Positions 45,436 to 54,441 of a stretch of DNA of 64,000 bases are shown here, in pieces. The stretch comes from Thermopolyspora flexuosa. Lineage in GTDB: Bacteria; Actinomycetota; Actinomycetes; Streptosporangiales; Streptosporangiaceae. Position 1 is the first letter of the stretch, and each line of letters begins with the position of its first letter. The stretch is from the NCBI RefSeq assembly GCF_006716785.1, contig NZ_VFPQ01000001.1:2170001-2234000 (forward strand), read 5' to 3'. Both the position numbers and the translations under genes were made by a program. The notes beneath the pieces were generated by a model. The model made no database searches and was not told the DNA's origin. It saw nothing but the letters and a program-made list of their open reading frames with translations.

Positions 45436-46521
45436 ATGAACGAGGGACGAGCAGAGCAGACGGATGTCACGCTGCCGTCCTGGAAGGAGGTGCTGTCGAC
45501 GCCTCCGCCCCGGCGGGTGCTCGACGACGAACCGCCGCCGGCGGACGAGCCCGAGGTGCGGGACCGCGTCCTGGTGCACGTGATCTGGGAGGTCCTGCTG
45601 GCGGTCGCCGCGGTGGGGCTCGTGCTGGCGAACCTCTCCCAGGCGCCCGCGCAGCACCTCACCGAGCTGTTCGGCTCGGCGGCCGTGGTGGGCCTGCTCG
45701 CGGTGGGCCTGTCGTTCTCGCTGCGCACCGCCACGCCCAACCTCGCCGTCGGGGTGATCGCGGGCGGCACCGGCGCGCTCACCGCCGTCCTGATCCGGGA
45801 CGACTGGCCGGTCCCGGTGGCGATCGCGGCGGGTCTCGGCGCGGCCCTGGGGACCGGCGTGCTGCTCGGCCTGCTCGTCATGCTGCTGTCCGTGCCCGCC
45901 TGGGCGGTGACGCTCGGCGCGGCCGCGGCGCTGCTCGCGGTCGTCTCCGGGCTCACCCGGGGGGCCACGGTACCGGCCGATCTCGGTACGTATCCGGCCG
46001 TTCCGGCGTTCGTCGTGTTCGCCGGGCTGTCCATGGGCGGGGGAGCGGTGTGGCTCATCCCGGGAGTACGGCGGGCGCTCGGCGGCCTGCGGCGGGAGGG
46101 GGAGCCAGCCGAACGGCCCGGGCTGCGCGCCGGGCTCGGCGCGCTCGCCGGGCTGGCCGGGTCGAGCCTGCTCGCGGGGGTGGCCGGGATCGCCGACCTG
46201 CTGCGCCAGCAGGGGGCCGTGGTGCCGGTGGAGGCCGTGCCGGTGACGGCGCTCGCCGCGGTCCTGATCGGGGGCGTGAGCGTCTACGGGCGGCGGGCCG
46301 GCATCTTCGGCACCCTCTTCGGCGTCGTGATCATGGTGAGCGCGGCGTCGCTGCTCGCCCTGAAGGACACGCCCGCGTGGATCGTGCAGGCGTTCGCCGG
46401 GGGCATGGTCGTGGCCGGCCTGCTCGTGACCCGGCTGATCGAGGGCTCGAACGCGGTGCTCAATCGGGACCGCAAGCGGCGGCGGCCGCGCGCTGCCGCC
46501 CTGGATGCCAGAAAAGTATGA
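45436..46521 (+). CDS. Orphan ABC-type sugar permease-like membrane protein
   Basis: 361 residues with an extended charged N-terminus of about 45 residues and then nine or ten hydrophobic helices. The pattern GLLAVGLSFSLRTATPNLAVGVIAG and VTALAAVLIGGVSVYGRRAGIFGTLFGVVIM matches RbsC/LivH-type permeases (BPD_transp_2), including the GG(V/I)S(V/I)xGGxG-like motif. No ATPase or binding protein is adjacent, so it either uses distant partners or has another role. GGGGGAGGAATC precedes the ATG. Confidence 0.78.
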   Translation: MNEGRAEQTDVTLPSWKEVLSTPPPRRVLDDEPPPADEPEVRDRVLVHVIWEVLLAVAAVGLVLANLSQAPAQHLTELFGSAAVVGLLAVGLSFSLRTATPNLAVGVIAGGTGALTAVLIRDDWPVPVAIAAGLGAALGTGVLLGLLVMLLSVPAWAVTLGAAAALLAVVSGLTRGATVPADLGTYPAVPAFVVFAGLSMGGGAVWLIPGVRRALGGLRREGEPAERPGLRAGLGALAGLAGSSLLAGVAGIADLLRQQGAVVPVEAVPVTALAAVLIGGVSVYGRRAGIFGTLFGVVIMVSAASLLALKDTPAWIVQAFAGGMVVAGLLVTRLIEGSNAVLNRDRKRRRPRAAALDARKV

Positions 46522-46870
46522 AACGGCAGGTAGTGGGTGATCTGCCGGTAGCGTGACAAACCGCGCTCGCCGCCGTTCCCCATCCCCACGGCGGCGGCGG
46601 GCGCCCCTTCCGCCCTGCCCACGCCGAAGGCCCGCTTTCCCCGAGGATTCGCACGCCGTCCGCGCTCATCGCGCCGAGGCGGGAGGCGGGCCGACGGGCG
46701 TACGAGTGCCCGGGACACGAGAGGGACGAAGAACGATCCGGCCTGCCCTCGCCCGGACGGTCGGGCGGTGCATGTGCGTGCGCGCAGGAAACGCGTTAGC
46801 ATTGACGCTTGCACGCCAATAACGCATCAAGACGCAATACCTCGCCTTTATTATAGCGGAAGGGTGGCAA
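46522..46870. other. Intergenic region before helD
   Basis: 349 bases. The first part has a terminator hairpin; 46795-46860 is AT-rich and must hold the helD promoter (TATTAT at 46849-46854 is one -10 candidate). Confidence 0.45.
46568..46596 (+). terminator. Hairpin terminator after the permease gene
   Basis: CGCCGCCGT (46568-46576), 11-base loop, ACGGCGGCG (46588-46596): nine perfect pairs, about 45 bases after the stop. No U tract. Confidence 0.55.
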
Positions 46871-49339
46871 TTGGTCAACAGCGAGATCGCGCGCGAGCAG
46901 GCGTACGTCGGGCGGCTCTACCGGCGCGTCGACGAGCTGCGTGACGAGGCCGAACGACGGCTCGCCACGGTGCTGCGCGAGCACGGGGAGACCGAGCAGT
47001 CGCTCGTCGAGCGGGAGGCCGCGTTCGCCGGGTACGCCATGCGGGTGGCGCGGCTGGAGGCGGCCGAGCACGGCCTCTGCTTCGGGCGCCTCGACATGCG
47101 CGACGGCCGCCGTCGCTACATCGGGCGCATCGGCATCTCCGCCGGCCCCGGCGCCGGGGACGACGACGAGCCGTTGCTGCTCGACTGGCGCGCCCCGGCC
47201 GCCCGCCCCTTCTACGTCGCCACCGCCGCCGCCCCCGAGGGCGTACGGCGGCGCCGCCACATCGCCCTGCGCGGCCGCCGCGTGGTCGCCATCGACGACG
47301 AGATCCTCGACCGGGACGCGGTCGACGCCGAGGAGGGCCTGGTCGGCGAGGCCGCGCTGCTCGCCGCGGTGAACGCCGCGCGGACCGGCCGCATGCGCGA
47401 CATCGTCGAGACCATCCAGGCCGAGCAGGACGAGATCATCCGCGCCGACGCGGGCGGCGTGCTCGTCGTGCAGGGCGGCCCCGGCACCGGCAAGACCGCG
47501 GTCGCGCTGCACCGCGCCGCGTACCTGCTCTACACCCACCCGCACCTCGCCGCCCGCGGCGTGCTCGTGGTCGGCCCCAACAGCGCCTTCCTCCGCTACA
47601 TCGCCCAGGTGCTGCCCGGCCTCGGCGAGACGAGCGTGCTGCTCACCACCGTCGGCGCGATGTTCCCCGGGGTCGTCGCCGACCGCGGTGAGCCGCCGGA
47701 GACGGCCGAGATCAAGGGCCGGGCGGTGATGGCCGAGGTGATCGCCGCCGCGGTGCGGGACCGCCAGGCGCCGCCCCGCGGGGACATCGAGATCCCGTAC
47801 GGCGAGGGTGTGCTGCGGCTGGCCGAGCGCGACTACCTGCGGCTCGCCGAGCGGGTCCGCGCCCGCCACGCCACCCACAACGACGCGGGACGGGTCTTCC
47901 AGCGGGCGGTCGTCGACCTGCTCGCCCGGCAGGTCGCCGAGCGGCTCGAGTCCGTGGTGCTCGACGAGAACGGCGAGCCGCTCGACGGCGGCGACCCCGG
48001 CGGCGTGCTCACCGAGGCCGACCGGCGCGCCCTGGTCGCCGCCGGATACCCCACGGCGCTGCTCGACCTCGAGGTCGGCCTGTCCGGCGACCGCGCCACC
48101 GAGAACCAGGGCCCGCTGCTCGACGAGACCGACCTCGCCGAGATCCGCCGGGAGCTCGCCGCCGACCCCGGCGTGCGGGCCGTGCTGCGCGACCTGTGGC
48201 CCATCCTCACCCCGCAGCGGCTGCTGTCGGACCTGTACGCCGACCCCGGCCGGCTCGCCGCCGCCGCGCCCATGCTCACCGAGCGGGAGCGCGGGCTGCT
48301 GCGGCGCGAGCCCGGCGGCGGCTGGAGCACGGCCGACGTGCCGCTGCTCGACGAGGCCGCCGAGCTGCTCGGCGAGGCCCGCCGTACCGGCCGCACCCGG
48401 GAGGAGATCGAGCGCGCCAAGGAGATCGCCTACGCGCAGGGCGTGCTCGACGTGCTCGTCGGCTCCCGGTCGAGCGACCTGAACGAGGGCGAGGAGGCGG
48501 AGATCCTCATCGCGACCGACGTGATCGACGCCCACCGGCTCGCCGACCGGCACCGCATGGCCGACCTGCGCACCCTCGCCGAGCGCGCCGCCGGCGACCG
48601 GACCTGGACGTTCGGGCACGTCGTGGTCGACGAGGCGCAGGAGCTGTCGCAGATGGCCTGGCGCATGCTCATGCGGCGCTGCCCCACCCGGTCGATGACG
48701 ATCGTCGGCGACGTGGCCCAGACCGGCGACGCCGCGGGCACCACGTCCTGGGCCCGGGTGCTCGAGCCGCACGTGGGCGACCGGTGGCGGCTCGCCCGGC
48801 TCACCGTCAACTACCGCACCCCCGCCGAGATCATGACCGCGGCGACGCGGGCGCTGGCCGCCTCGGCCACCGGCGCCGACCCGGACCTCGAGGCGGAGGC
48901 GCCCCGCTCGGTGCGGCGCACCGGCGTGCCCCCGTGGCGGATCTCCACCACGCCGGAGGAGCTGCCGCGCATGCTCGCCTCCTGCGCCGCCTTCGAGCTG
49001 GCCACGCTGGAGGAGGGGCGGCTCGCGGTGATCGTCCCGGACGCCCGGCGCGACGAGCTGGGCAAGGCGGTCGCCGCCGCCGTGCCGGACGCCTCCTACG
49101 GTGACGACCCGGACCTGGAGAGCCCGCTGGTGGTGCTCGGCGTGCGCCAGGCCAAGGGCCTGGAGTTCGACTCGGTGCTCATCGCCGACCCGGCCGGCAT
49201 CCTCGCCGCGAACCCGCGCGGGCGCAACGACCTGTACGTCGCGATGACCCGCGCCACCCAGCGGCTCGGCGTCATCCACGCGGGCCCGGCGCCCGAGCCG
49301 ATCGCGGCCGCCATCCCCGGGCCGGACGAGGAGGGCTGA
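46871..49339 (+). CDS. helD: HelD-like superfamily 1 helicase (RNA polymerase recycling factor)
   Basis: 822 residues. N-terminal coiled coil (EQAYVGRLYRRVDELRDEAERRL), a HelD-specific region (LDWRAPAARPFYVAT), Walker A GGPGTGKTAVALHRAAYLLY, Walker B VVVDEAQELSQMAWRML, then RSMTIVGDVAQTGD, TVNYRTPAEIM and LGVRQAKGLEFDSVLI, VAMTRATQRL. HelD enters the RNA polymerase channels and uses ATP to free stalled enzyme; class II actinobacterial forms can also protect from rifampicin. TTG 46871 follows GGAAGGG at a good distance and no ATG/GTG fits. Confidence 0.93.
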   Translation: MVNSEIAREQAYVGRLYRRVDELRDEAERRLATVLREHGETEQSLVEREAAFAGYAMRVARLEAAEHGLCFGRLDMRDGRRRYIGRIGISAGPGAGDDDEPLLLDWRAPAARPFYVATAAAPEGVRRRRHIALRGRRVVAIDDEILDRDAVDAEEGLVGEAALLAAVNAARTGRMRDIVETIQAEQDEIIRADAGGVLVVQGGPGTGKTAVALHRAAYLLYTHPHLAARGVLVVGPNSAFLRYIAQVLPGLGETSVLLTTVGAMFPGVVADRGEPPETAEIKGRAVMAEVIAAAVRDRQAPPRGDIEIPYGEGVLRLAERDYLRLAERVRARHATHNDAGRVFQRAVVDLLARQVAERLESVVLDENGEPLDGGDPGGVLTEADRRALVAAGYPTALLDLEVGLSGDRATENQGPLLDETDLAEIRRELAADPGVRAVLRDLWPILTPQRLLSDLYADPGRLAAAAPMLTERERGLLRREPGGGWSTADVPLLDEAAELLGEARRTGRTREEIERAKEIAYAQGVLDVLVGSRSSDLNEGEEAEILIATDVIDAHRLADRHRMADLRTLAERAAGDRTWTFGHVVVDEAQELSQMAWRMLMRRCPTRSMTIVGDVAQTGDAAGTTSWARVLEPHVGDRWRLARLTVNYRTPAEIMTAATRALAASATGADPDLEAEAPRSVRRTGVPPWRISTTPEELPRMLASCAAFELATLEEGRLAVIVPDARRDELGKAVAAAVPDASYGDDPDLESPLVVLGVRQAKGLEFDSVLIADPAGILAANPRGRNDLYVAMTRATQRLGVIHAGPAPEPIAAAIPGPDEEG

Positions 49340-49434
49340 TCCGGGGCCGCCGGGCCGTACCGGAACCCGATGACCGAAACCGGCGATCTTCCGGGGACGC
49401 CCGCGGCACGGCGGAATGCGCCCGGGAGGGCGAT

Positions 49435-49919
49435 GTGCGAATACGGCTGCCGTGGCGGGCGTCCCGCCGGCCGCAGCGGCGGACACGGCTCGCGGCGTAC
49501 GTGGTGTGCCTGCGCGACGACGAGGTGCTGCTCGCGCACCGGATCGGCCACGAACGGCCGCGCTGGATACCGCCCGGGGCGGGGTCGACCTGGGGGAGGA
49601 CCCGTACGACGCGGCGATCCGGGAGGTGGCCGAGGAGACCGGCTACCGGGTGGAGATCGAGCGGCTGCTCGGCATCCACACCGTGGTGCTGCCGCCGAGC
49701 GAGGCGGGCTCGGACGCGGTCCACGCGGTGCGGGTCGTCTACGAGGGCCGGGTCGTCGGCGGCGAGCTGCGGCACGAGGTCGGCGGCTCCACCGACCGCG
49801 CCGCCTGGGTTGCGCTCGACCGGGTCCCCGAGCTCGACCGGGTCACCCTGGTGGACGTCGCCCTCGACCTGTACCGGACGCGGCCGCCGGACGGCCGTTC
49901 CCGACTCGCAATCTCCTGA
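49435..49919 (+). pseudogene. NUDIX hydrolase interrupted by a one-base frameshift
   Basis: The first half starts at GTG 49435 (TRLAAYVVCLRDDEVLLAHRIGHERPRWIPPG). The second half, with the Nudix box (GGVDLGEDPYDAAIREVAEETGY) and the rest of the fold to ...RSRLAIS stop, is in a different frame. The frames meet at GGGG-C-GGGG (49576-49584); adding one G would give ...WIPPGGGVDLGED and a normal protein of about 160 residues. Upstream GGAGGG supports the start. So either the gene has just died or a G was lost in the assembly. Confidence 0.75.
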
Positions 49920-50022
49920 GGTGCCGTCCCGTCACCGGTGTTCTGTACGGTGATGGGCGAATTCGTGAACGATCGATCGACCGGTGCCGAGGTCCGGCCC
50001 GGCCGGCTGGAGAGGGACGTCC

Positions 50023-52506
50023 GTGCCAGAACCTCGGCCGCTGAACCCGGGAGACCCCACCCACATCGGCGCCTACCGGATCGTGGGGAGACTGGGGCAG
50101 GGCGGACAGGGCACCGTCTACCTGGGCGAGTCCGAGTCCGGTCCGGTGGCCGTCAAGATCCTGCACGAGCGGCACGCCGCCGACGAGGACGCCCGCGAGC
50201 GGCTGCTGCGCGAGGTCGAGGCGGCGCGCAAGGTGCCCGCGTTCTGCACCGCGCGGGTGCTCGAGGTCGGCCTCTTCGGGGACCTGCCGTACGTGGTGAG
50301 CGAGTACATCGACGGCGAGTCGCTCGACCGGCGGGTGAAGACCCGCGGCCCGCTCGACCCCGGCGCGCTGGAGCGGCTCGCCATCGGCACGGCCACCGCG
50401 CTCGTCGCCATCCACAGCGCGGGCATCGTGCACCGCGACTTCAAGCCCGCCAACGTGCTGCTCTCCTCCGACGGGCCGCGGGTGGTCGACTTCGGCATCG
50501 CCCGCGCCATCGACCTGGTCACCTCGTCGGTGTCCGTGGCGGGCACGCCGCCGTACATGTCGCCCGAGCAGTTCTCCGGCGAGGGGATAGGCACCGCCTC
50601 GGACATCTTCAGCTGGGGCGGGACGATGATCTTCGCGGCGACCGGGAGGCTGCCGTTCGGTGAGGGCTCCATGTTCGCGATCGTGAACCGGGTGCTGCAC
50701 CAGGAGCCCGACCTGTCCGGGCTGCCGGAGAGCCTGCTCCCGATCGTCGCGGCGTGCATGGCGAAGAACCCGGACGACCGCCCCACCGCCCGCGACCTGC
50801 TCATGCGGCTCATCACCGGCTCGGCCGCGGTTCCGGCGGCCCCGGCCTCGGAGAACGAGCTGCTCGAGACCGCGACCGCGCGCATCCGCGGCGCCGCCCC
50901 GCCGCTCGCGCCGGCCCTGCTCGCCCCGCCCTTGGCGGGCGCGGGCGCCCAGGGCACGGCGCCCACCGTGGTGGACCCCTCGGCGGCGCCTCCGGGCGCG
51001 GCCGCCGCGCCGCCCGCCGCCGGGCCGCAGCCTCCGGCGTGGCCGTCGCCCGGCGTCCCGGGCGCGCCGCAGCCGACGGTCGCGAACGCGGCGCCCGCCG
51101 GTACCGCCCCAGGTGCTCCGCCGGGCTGGCCGCAGGCCGGTGTGAGCGGCGGAGCCCCGCCGGTGGCGGCCCCCGGCGCCGCGCCGGGCACTTCGGCCGG
51201 GTGGCCGCCCGCCGGTGGTGCGGGCGGGGGGACGCCGCCCGGCGCCAGGCCCGCGGGCACCGCCCCGCCCGCTGCTCCGCCGGTCACCAGACCGTCGGAC
51301 GGGCTGACGCCGGGGCGCCGCGCGTTCCTCATCGCCGTGGGCCTGCTCGTCCCGGCGGCCGGAGCCGGGGCGATCATGTACGCCGACCGCCTGTTCGGTC
51401 CCGGCACCGCCGACCCCGCCGCCTCCCCGTCCGGGGACGCCGCCTCCCGGGCCGGCGGCGGCACCCCGTCGCCCGCGGGGAGCGCCACGGGAACGGCCGC
51501 GCCGTCCCCGGCGTCGAGCGGCGAGACGGCCGTCGCCGGCGGGGGCGACGGCGCCACCCAGGGGCCCGGCGGATCACCCGAACCCACGCCCTCCACCGGC
51601 GCGACCGGCGGATTCACGCTGGGCAGGCAGCTCCTGCTGCCGCATGACGCGCAGGTGATGAGCGTCGCGATCACGCCGGACGGGAAGACCGTGGTGACCG
51701 GCGACTGGAACGGCCGGATCCACGTCTGGGACACCGTCACCGGCAGGCTGCGGTACCGGCTCAACGACCGTGGGTCCTACATCGACGACCTGGCGATCAG
51801 CCCCGACGGCCGGCTGGTGGTCACCGTCGGCGGCGTGGAGGACACCAAGATCCGGATGTGGGACCTGACCACGCGGAACGCGCGCGGCGGCAGGACGATC
51901 AAGGGCGCGATCTTCGCCGAGTTCAGCCCGGACGGCACGGCGTTCGTCACCGGCAGCGGCTACGAGTGGGCCAACCTGTGGCGCACCTCGGACCGCCGCC
52001 AGGTCGGGTCGTCGATGCGGAACGGCGTGCTCGCCAAGGGGGCGGCGTTCAGCCCGGACGGCCGCGTGCTCGCCGTCGCCTCCTGGGACCGGACCGTGCG
52101 GCTGTGGAAGCCCGCCAACGGCTCCGCCATGGGCACGCTCACCGGCCACCGCGAGGAGGTGAACTCGGTCGTCTTCGTCGGCCCCCGGCTGCTCGCCAGC
52201 GCCGGCTACGACCAGGTGGTGCGGTTCTGGGACGTCGACGCCCGCAAGGCGGACGGCGGCACGCTCAAGGGACCCGTGTCGCAGATCAACAGCATCGCCT
52301 ACTCCCCGGCGGGCGTGCTCGCCGCCGGCGAGGACAAGGGCCTCGTCTGGCTGTGGAACCCGGCCACGCGGCGTCCCCTCGTCGAGGAACCGCTGGTCGC
52401 GCCCGGGCAGGTGCGCAAGGTGCGGTTCAGCCCGGACGGCCGCGTGCTCGCCATCGCGGGCGGCACCGCCGTGCAGGTGTGGGAGATCGCCTCGGCGGGA
52501 GGCTGA
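50023..52506 (+). CDS. Membrane Ser/Thr protein kinase with C-terminal WD40 propeller
   Basis: 827 residues. Kinase domain (residues about 15-270): GQGGQGTVYLGES, VAVKILHE, HRDFKPANVLL, DFGIARAI, GTPPYMSPEQF. It is followed by a long Ala/Pro/Gly-rich linker, one transmembrane helix near residue 432 (AFLIAVGLLVPAAGAGAIMYA), a Ser/Gly/Pro linker and about seven WD40 repeats from residue 537 (for example VMSVAITPDGKTVVTGDWNGRIHVWD, and ...VRLWKP, VRFWDV, VWLWNP, VQVWEI endings). The propeller would be extracytoplasmic and could sense a ligand. GTG follows GGAGAGGGA. Confidence 0.93.
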   Translation: MPEPRPLNPGDPTHIGAYRIVGRLGQGGQGTVYLGESESGPVAVKILHERHAADEDARERLLREVEAARKVPAFCTARVLEVGLFGDLPYVVSEYIDGESLDRRVKTRGPLDPGALERLAIGTATALVAIHSAGIVHRDFKPANVLLSSDGPRVVDFGIARAIDLVTSSVSVAGTPPYMSPEQFSGEGIGTASDIFSWGGTMIFAATGRLPFGEGSMFAIVNRVLHQEPDLSGLPESLLPIVAACMAKNPDDRPTARDLLMRLITGSAAVPAAPASENELLETATARIRGAAPPLAPALLAPPLAGAGAQGTAPTVVDPSAAPPGAAAAPPAAGPQPPAWPSPGVPGAPQPTVANAAPAGTAPGAPPGWPQAGVSGGAPPVAAPGAAPGTSAGWPPAGGAGGGTPPGARPAGTAPPAAPPVTRPSDGLTPGRRAFLIAVGLLVPAAGAGAIMYADRLFGPGTADPAASPSGDAASRAGGGTPSPAGSATGTAAPSPASSGETAVAGGGDGATQGPGGSPEPTPSTGATGGFTLGRQLLLPHDAQVMSVAITPDGKTVVTGDWNGRIHVWDTVTGRLRYRLNDRGSYIDDLAISPDGRLVVTVGGVEDTKIRMWDLTTRNARGGRTIKGAIFAEFSPDGTAFVTGSGYEWANLWRTSDRRQVGSSMRNGVLAKGAAFSPDGRVLAVASWDRTVRLWKPANGSAMGTLTGHREEVNSVVFVGPRLLASAGYDQVVRFWDVDARKADGGTLKGPVSQINSIAYSPAGVLAAGEDKGLVWLWNPATRRPLVEEPLVAPGQVRKVRFSPDGRVLAIAGGTAVQVWEIASAGG

Positions 52507-52535
52507 GGACCCGCGCCCGCCACCCGGCACGCGCC

Positions 52536-52563
52536 CGGGTACGGCACGGCCGCGCCGTACCCG
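52536..52563 (+). terminator. Hairpin terminator after the WD40 kinase gene
   Basis: CGGGTACGGC (52536-52545), 8-base loop, GCCGTACCCG (52554-52563): ten perfect pairs, 30 bases after the stop. Confidence 0.65.
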
Positions 52564-52648
52564 TACGGACACATCCCCGGATCCGCGGATGCCCCGGCCC
52601 TGACGGGGAAGGGACCAGGGACCGCCGGGAGCCGGGAGGTGACGAGCC

Positions 52649-52951
52649 ATGGGGTTCGGACGGAACCGCAGCGGGACCGAGCCGGTCACCGCGCGCAGCC
52701 CGCTGCGGGCGCGCGCCGTGCTGTCGGGGATCGCGCTGCCGGTCGCCCTGATCGCCGCGGTCTACTTCGTGGTCCGCGCGCTGCGCGAGGGCGATGCGGT
52801 CTGGTGGGCCGAGGCGATCATCGCGGGCGCGGTCGCCGTGATCGCGGCGATCGACCTGCTCGTGCTGCGGCGGCGCATGCGCGAGGCCCGCGAGGCGGCC
52901 GCGGCCGGGGATGCCGCCGCGCGGCGCGACGGCGGCGTGTCCCGCATGTGA
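52649..52951 (+). CDS. Small two-helix membrane protein (DUF6343-like)
   Basis: 100 residues. The motif GTEPVTARSPLRAR at the N-terminus is, from memory, characteristic of the actinobacterial DUF6343 family. Two hydrophobic helices follow (AVLSGIALPVALIAAVYFVV and AIIAGAVAVIAAIDLLVL) and a basic/acidic helical tail. Function unknown. GGGAGGTGACG before the ATG is a good ribosome site. It converges with ackA. Confidence 0.75.
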   Translation: MGFGRNRSGTEPVTARSPLRARAVLSGIALPVALIAAVYFVVRALREGDAVWWAEAIIAGAVAVIAAIDLLVLRRRMREAREAAAAGDAAARRDGGVSRM

Positions 52952-52955
52952 CGGC

Positions 52956-54167
52956 TCAGCCGGCCGCGCGCACGAGCGCGAGGGACTGCGCCGCGATCTC
53001 GAGCTCCTCGTCGGTGGGGACGACGATGACGGCCACCTCGGCGTCCGGCGGGGAGATGAACCGCTCGGCCGGGGACCTGGCGAAGTTCCGCTCGGGGTCG
53101 ACGGCGATGCCCAGCCGGGTGAGCCCGGACAGCGAGTCGGCCCGGGTGTACGGGTCGTTCTCGCCCACCCCGCCGGTGAACACCACCGCGTCCACCCGGC
53201 CCAGCACCGCGTAGTACGCGCCGACGTACTTGCGGATGCGGTAGCAGTACACCCCCAGGGCGAGCCGGGCGCCCTCGTCACCGGCCTCGGCCTTGGCGCG
53301 CACCGTGCGCATGTCGCTCGCCCCGGCGAGGGCGAGCAGGCCGCTCCGCCGGGTCAGCGCGTCGTCGACCTGCTGCAGCGTGAGGCCCGCCGTACGGGCG
53401 AGGTGGGCGGGCAGGGCCGGGTCCACGTCGCCGGAGCGGGTGCCCATCACCAGGCCCTCCAGCGGCGTCAGCCCCATCGAGGTGTCCACGCTGCGCCCGC
53501 CCTCGATCGCCGCCGCGCTCGCCCCGTTGCCGAGGTGCAGCACGATCAGGTTCACCTCGGACGGGTCCCTGCCGAGCAGCTCGGCCGCGCGCCGCGACAC
53601 GTAGGCGTAGGAGGTGCCGTGGAAGCCGTAGCGGCGCACCCCGTGCTCGGCGGCCCACTCGACCGGCACCGCGTAGGTGTAGGCGACCGGCGGGAGCGTC
53701 TGGTGGAACGCGGTGTCGAACACCGCGACCTGCGGGATGCCCGGGAAGATGCGCAGCGCCGCCCGGATGCCGATGAGGTTGCCGGGGTTGTGCAGCGGCG
53801 CGAGCACCGACAGGTCCTCGATGGTGCGCAGCACCTCGTCGTCGATGAGCACGGGGTCGCGGAACCGGGCGCCGCCGTGCACCACCCGGTGCCCGACCGC
53901 GCGCAGGCTGAGCCGCTCCAGCGCCAGCCCGGTCTCGGCGAACGCCCGCACCACCGCGGCCATCCCGGCCTCGTGGTCGGGGTACGGCTCGTGCCGCACG
54001 TACGGCTCGGCGTCCGCGGGCCGGTGGGTGAGCGTGCCCTCCTCCTGGCCGATGCGCTCCACCAGCCCGGTGGCGAGCCGGTGGCGCCCGGTCATGTCGA
54101 GCAGCTCGTACTTGATCGAGGAGGAGCCGATGTTGAGCACCAGGACGTGTTCGGGCGTCTCCGTCAC
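52956..54167 (-). CDS. ackA: Acetate kinase
   Basis: 403 residues. ASKHA-fold kinase interconverting acetate plus ATP and acetyl phosphate. Motifs: VLVLNIGSSSIKYELLD at the N-terminus, VGHRVVHGGARF, LAPLHNPGNL, VAVFDTAFHQTLPP, RRYGFHGTSYAYVS and VFTGGVGEND, all family signatures with the catalytic Arg/His/Asp in place. GTG 54167 with GAGGAAG upstream is preferred to a start 11 codons earlier. The usual partner pta is not in the window. Confidence 0.95.
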   Translation of the reverse strand: MTETPEHVLVLNIGSSSIKYELLDMTGRHRLATGLVERIGQEEGTLTHRPADAEPYVRHEPYPDHEAGMAAVVRAFAETGLALERLSLRAVGHRVVHGGARFRDPVLIDDEVLRTIEDLSVLAPLHNPGNLIGIRAALRIFPGIPQVAVFDTAFHQTLPPVAYTYAVPVEWAAEHGVRRYGFHGTSYAYVSRRAAELLGRDPSEVNLIVLHLGNGASAAAIEGGRSVDTSMGLTPLEGLVMGTRSGDVDPALPAHLARTAGLTLQQVDDALTRRSGLLALAGASDMRTVRAKAEAGDEGARLALGVYCYRIRKYVGAYYAVLGRVDAVVFTGGVGENDPYTRADSLSGLTRLGIAVDPERNFARSPAERFISPPDAEVAVIVVPTDEELEIAAQSLALVRAAG

Positions 54168-54384
54168 CGCTTCCTCACCGTCTCCCGCAACCCCCAGCAC
54201 CGTCGTCGGCGCCCTGCCGGCGCCGCCCCGTCACGGCCGCGTCCGGACCCCGAGCCTGGCCTCCCGGACGCGCGGGCGGGGCTCCGCCGCCGGCGTCCGG
54301 TTTCCGCGCGTCTCCACCCTATCCAGATCTTTCTCCGTCCCTGGTCCGGGGTGCTCGGCAGGGTGGCGGGGCCGGAGAGACACA

Positions 54385-54421
54385 CCGGCCGGCCCCCGGC
54401 GTACCATCGGGGACCGGCCGG
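54385..54421 (-). terminator. Hairpin terminator after the binding-lipoprotein genes
   Basis: CCGGCCGG-C-CCCCG (54385-54398) pairs with CGGGG-A-CCGGCCGG (54408-54421), 13 pairs with one mismatch, 9-base loop, starting 20 bases past the last stop codon of the minus-strand pair. Confidence 0.75.
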
Positions 54422-54441
54422 CGCGTGTGCGGGTCACCGGA

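Noticed and set aside
46522-46870. Rifampicin-associated element upstream of helD
   Set aside because: I see no long perfect inverted repeat in the AT-rich promoter region, and I cannot recall the consensus reliably enough to claim it.
46796-49486. Long minus-strand open frame opposite helD
   Set aside because: The plus strand encodes a complete HelD with all helicase motifs; the antisense product is compositionally abnormal.
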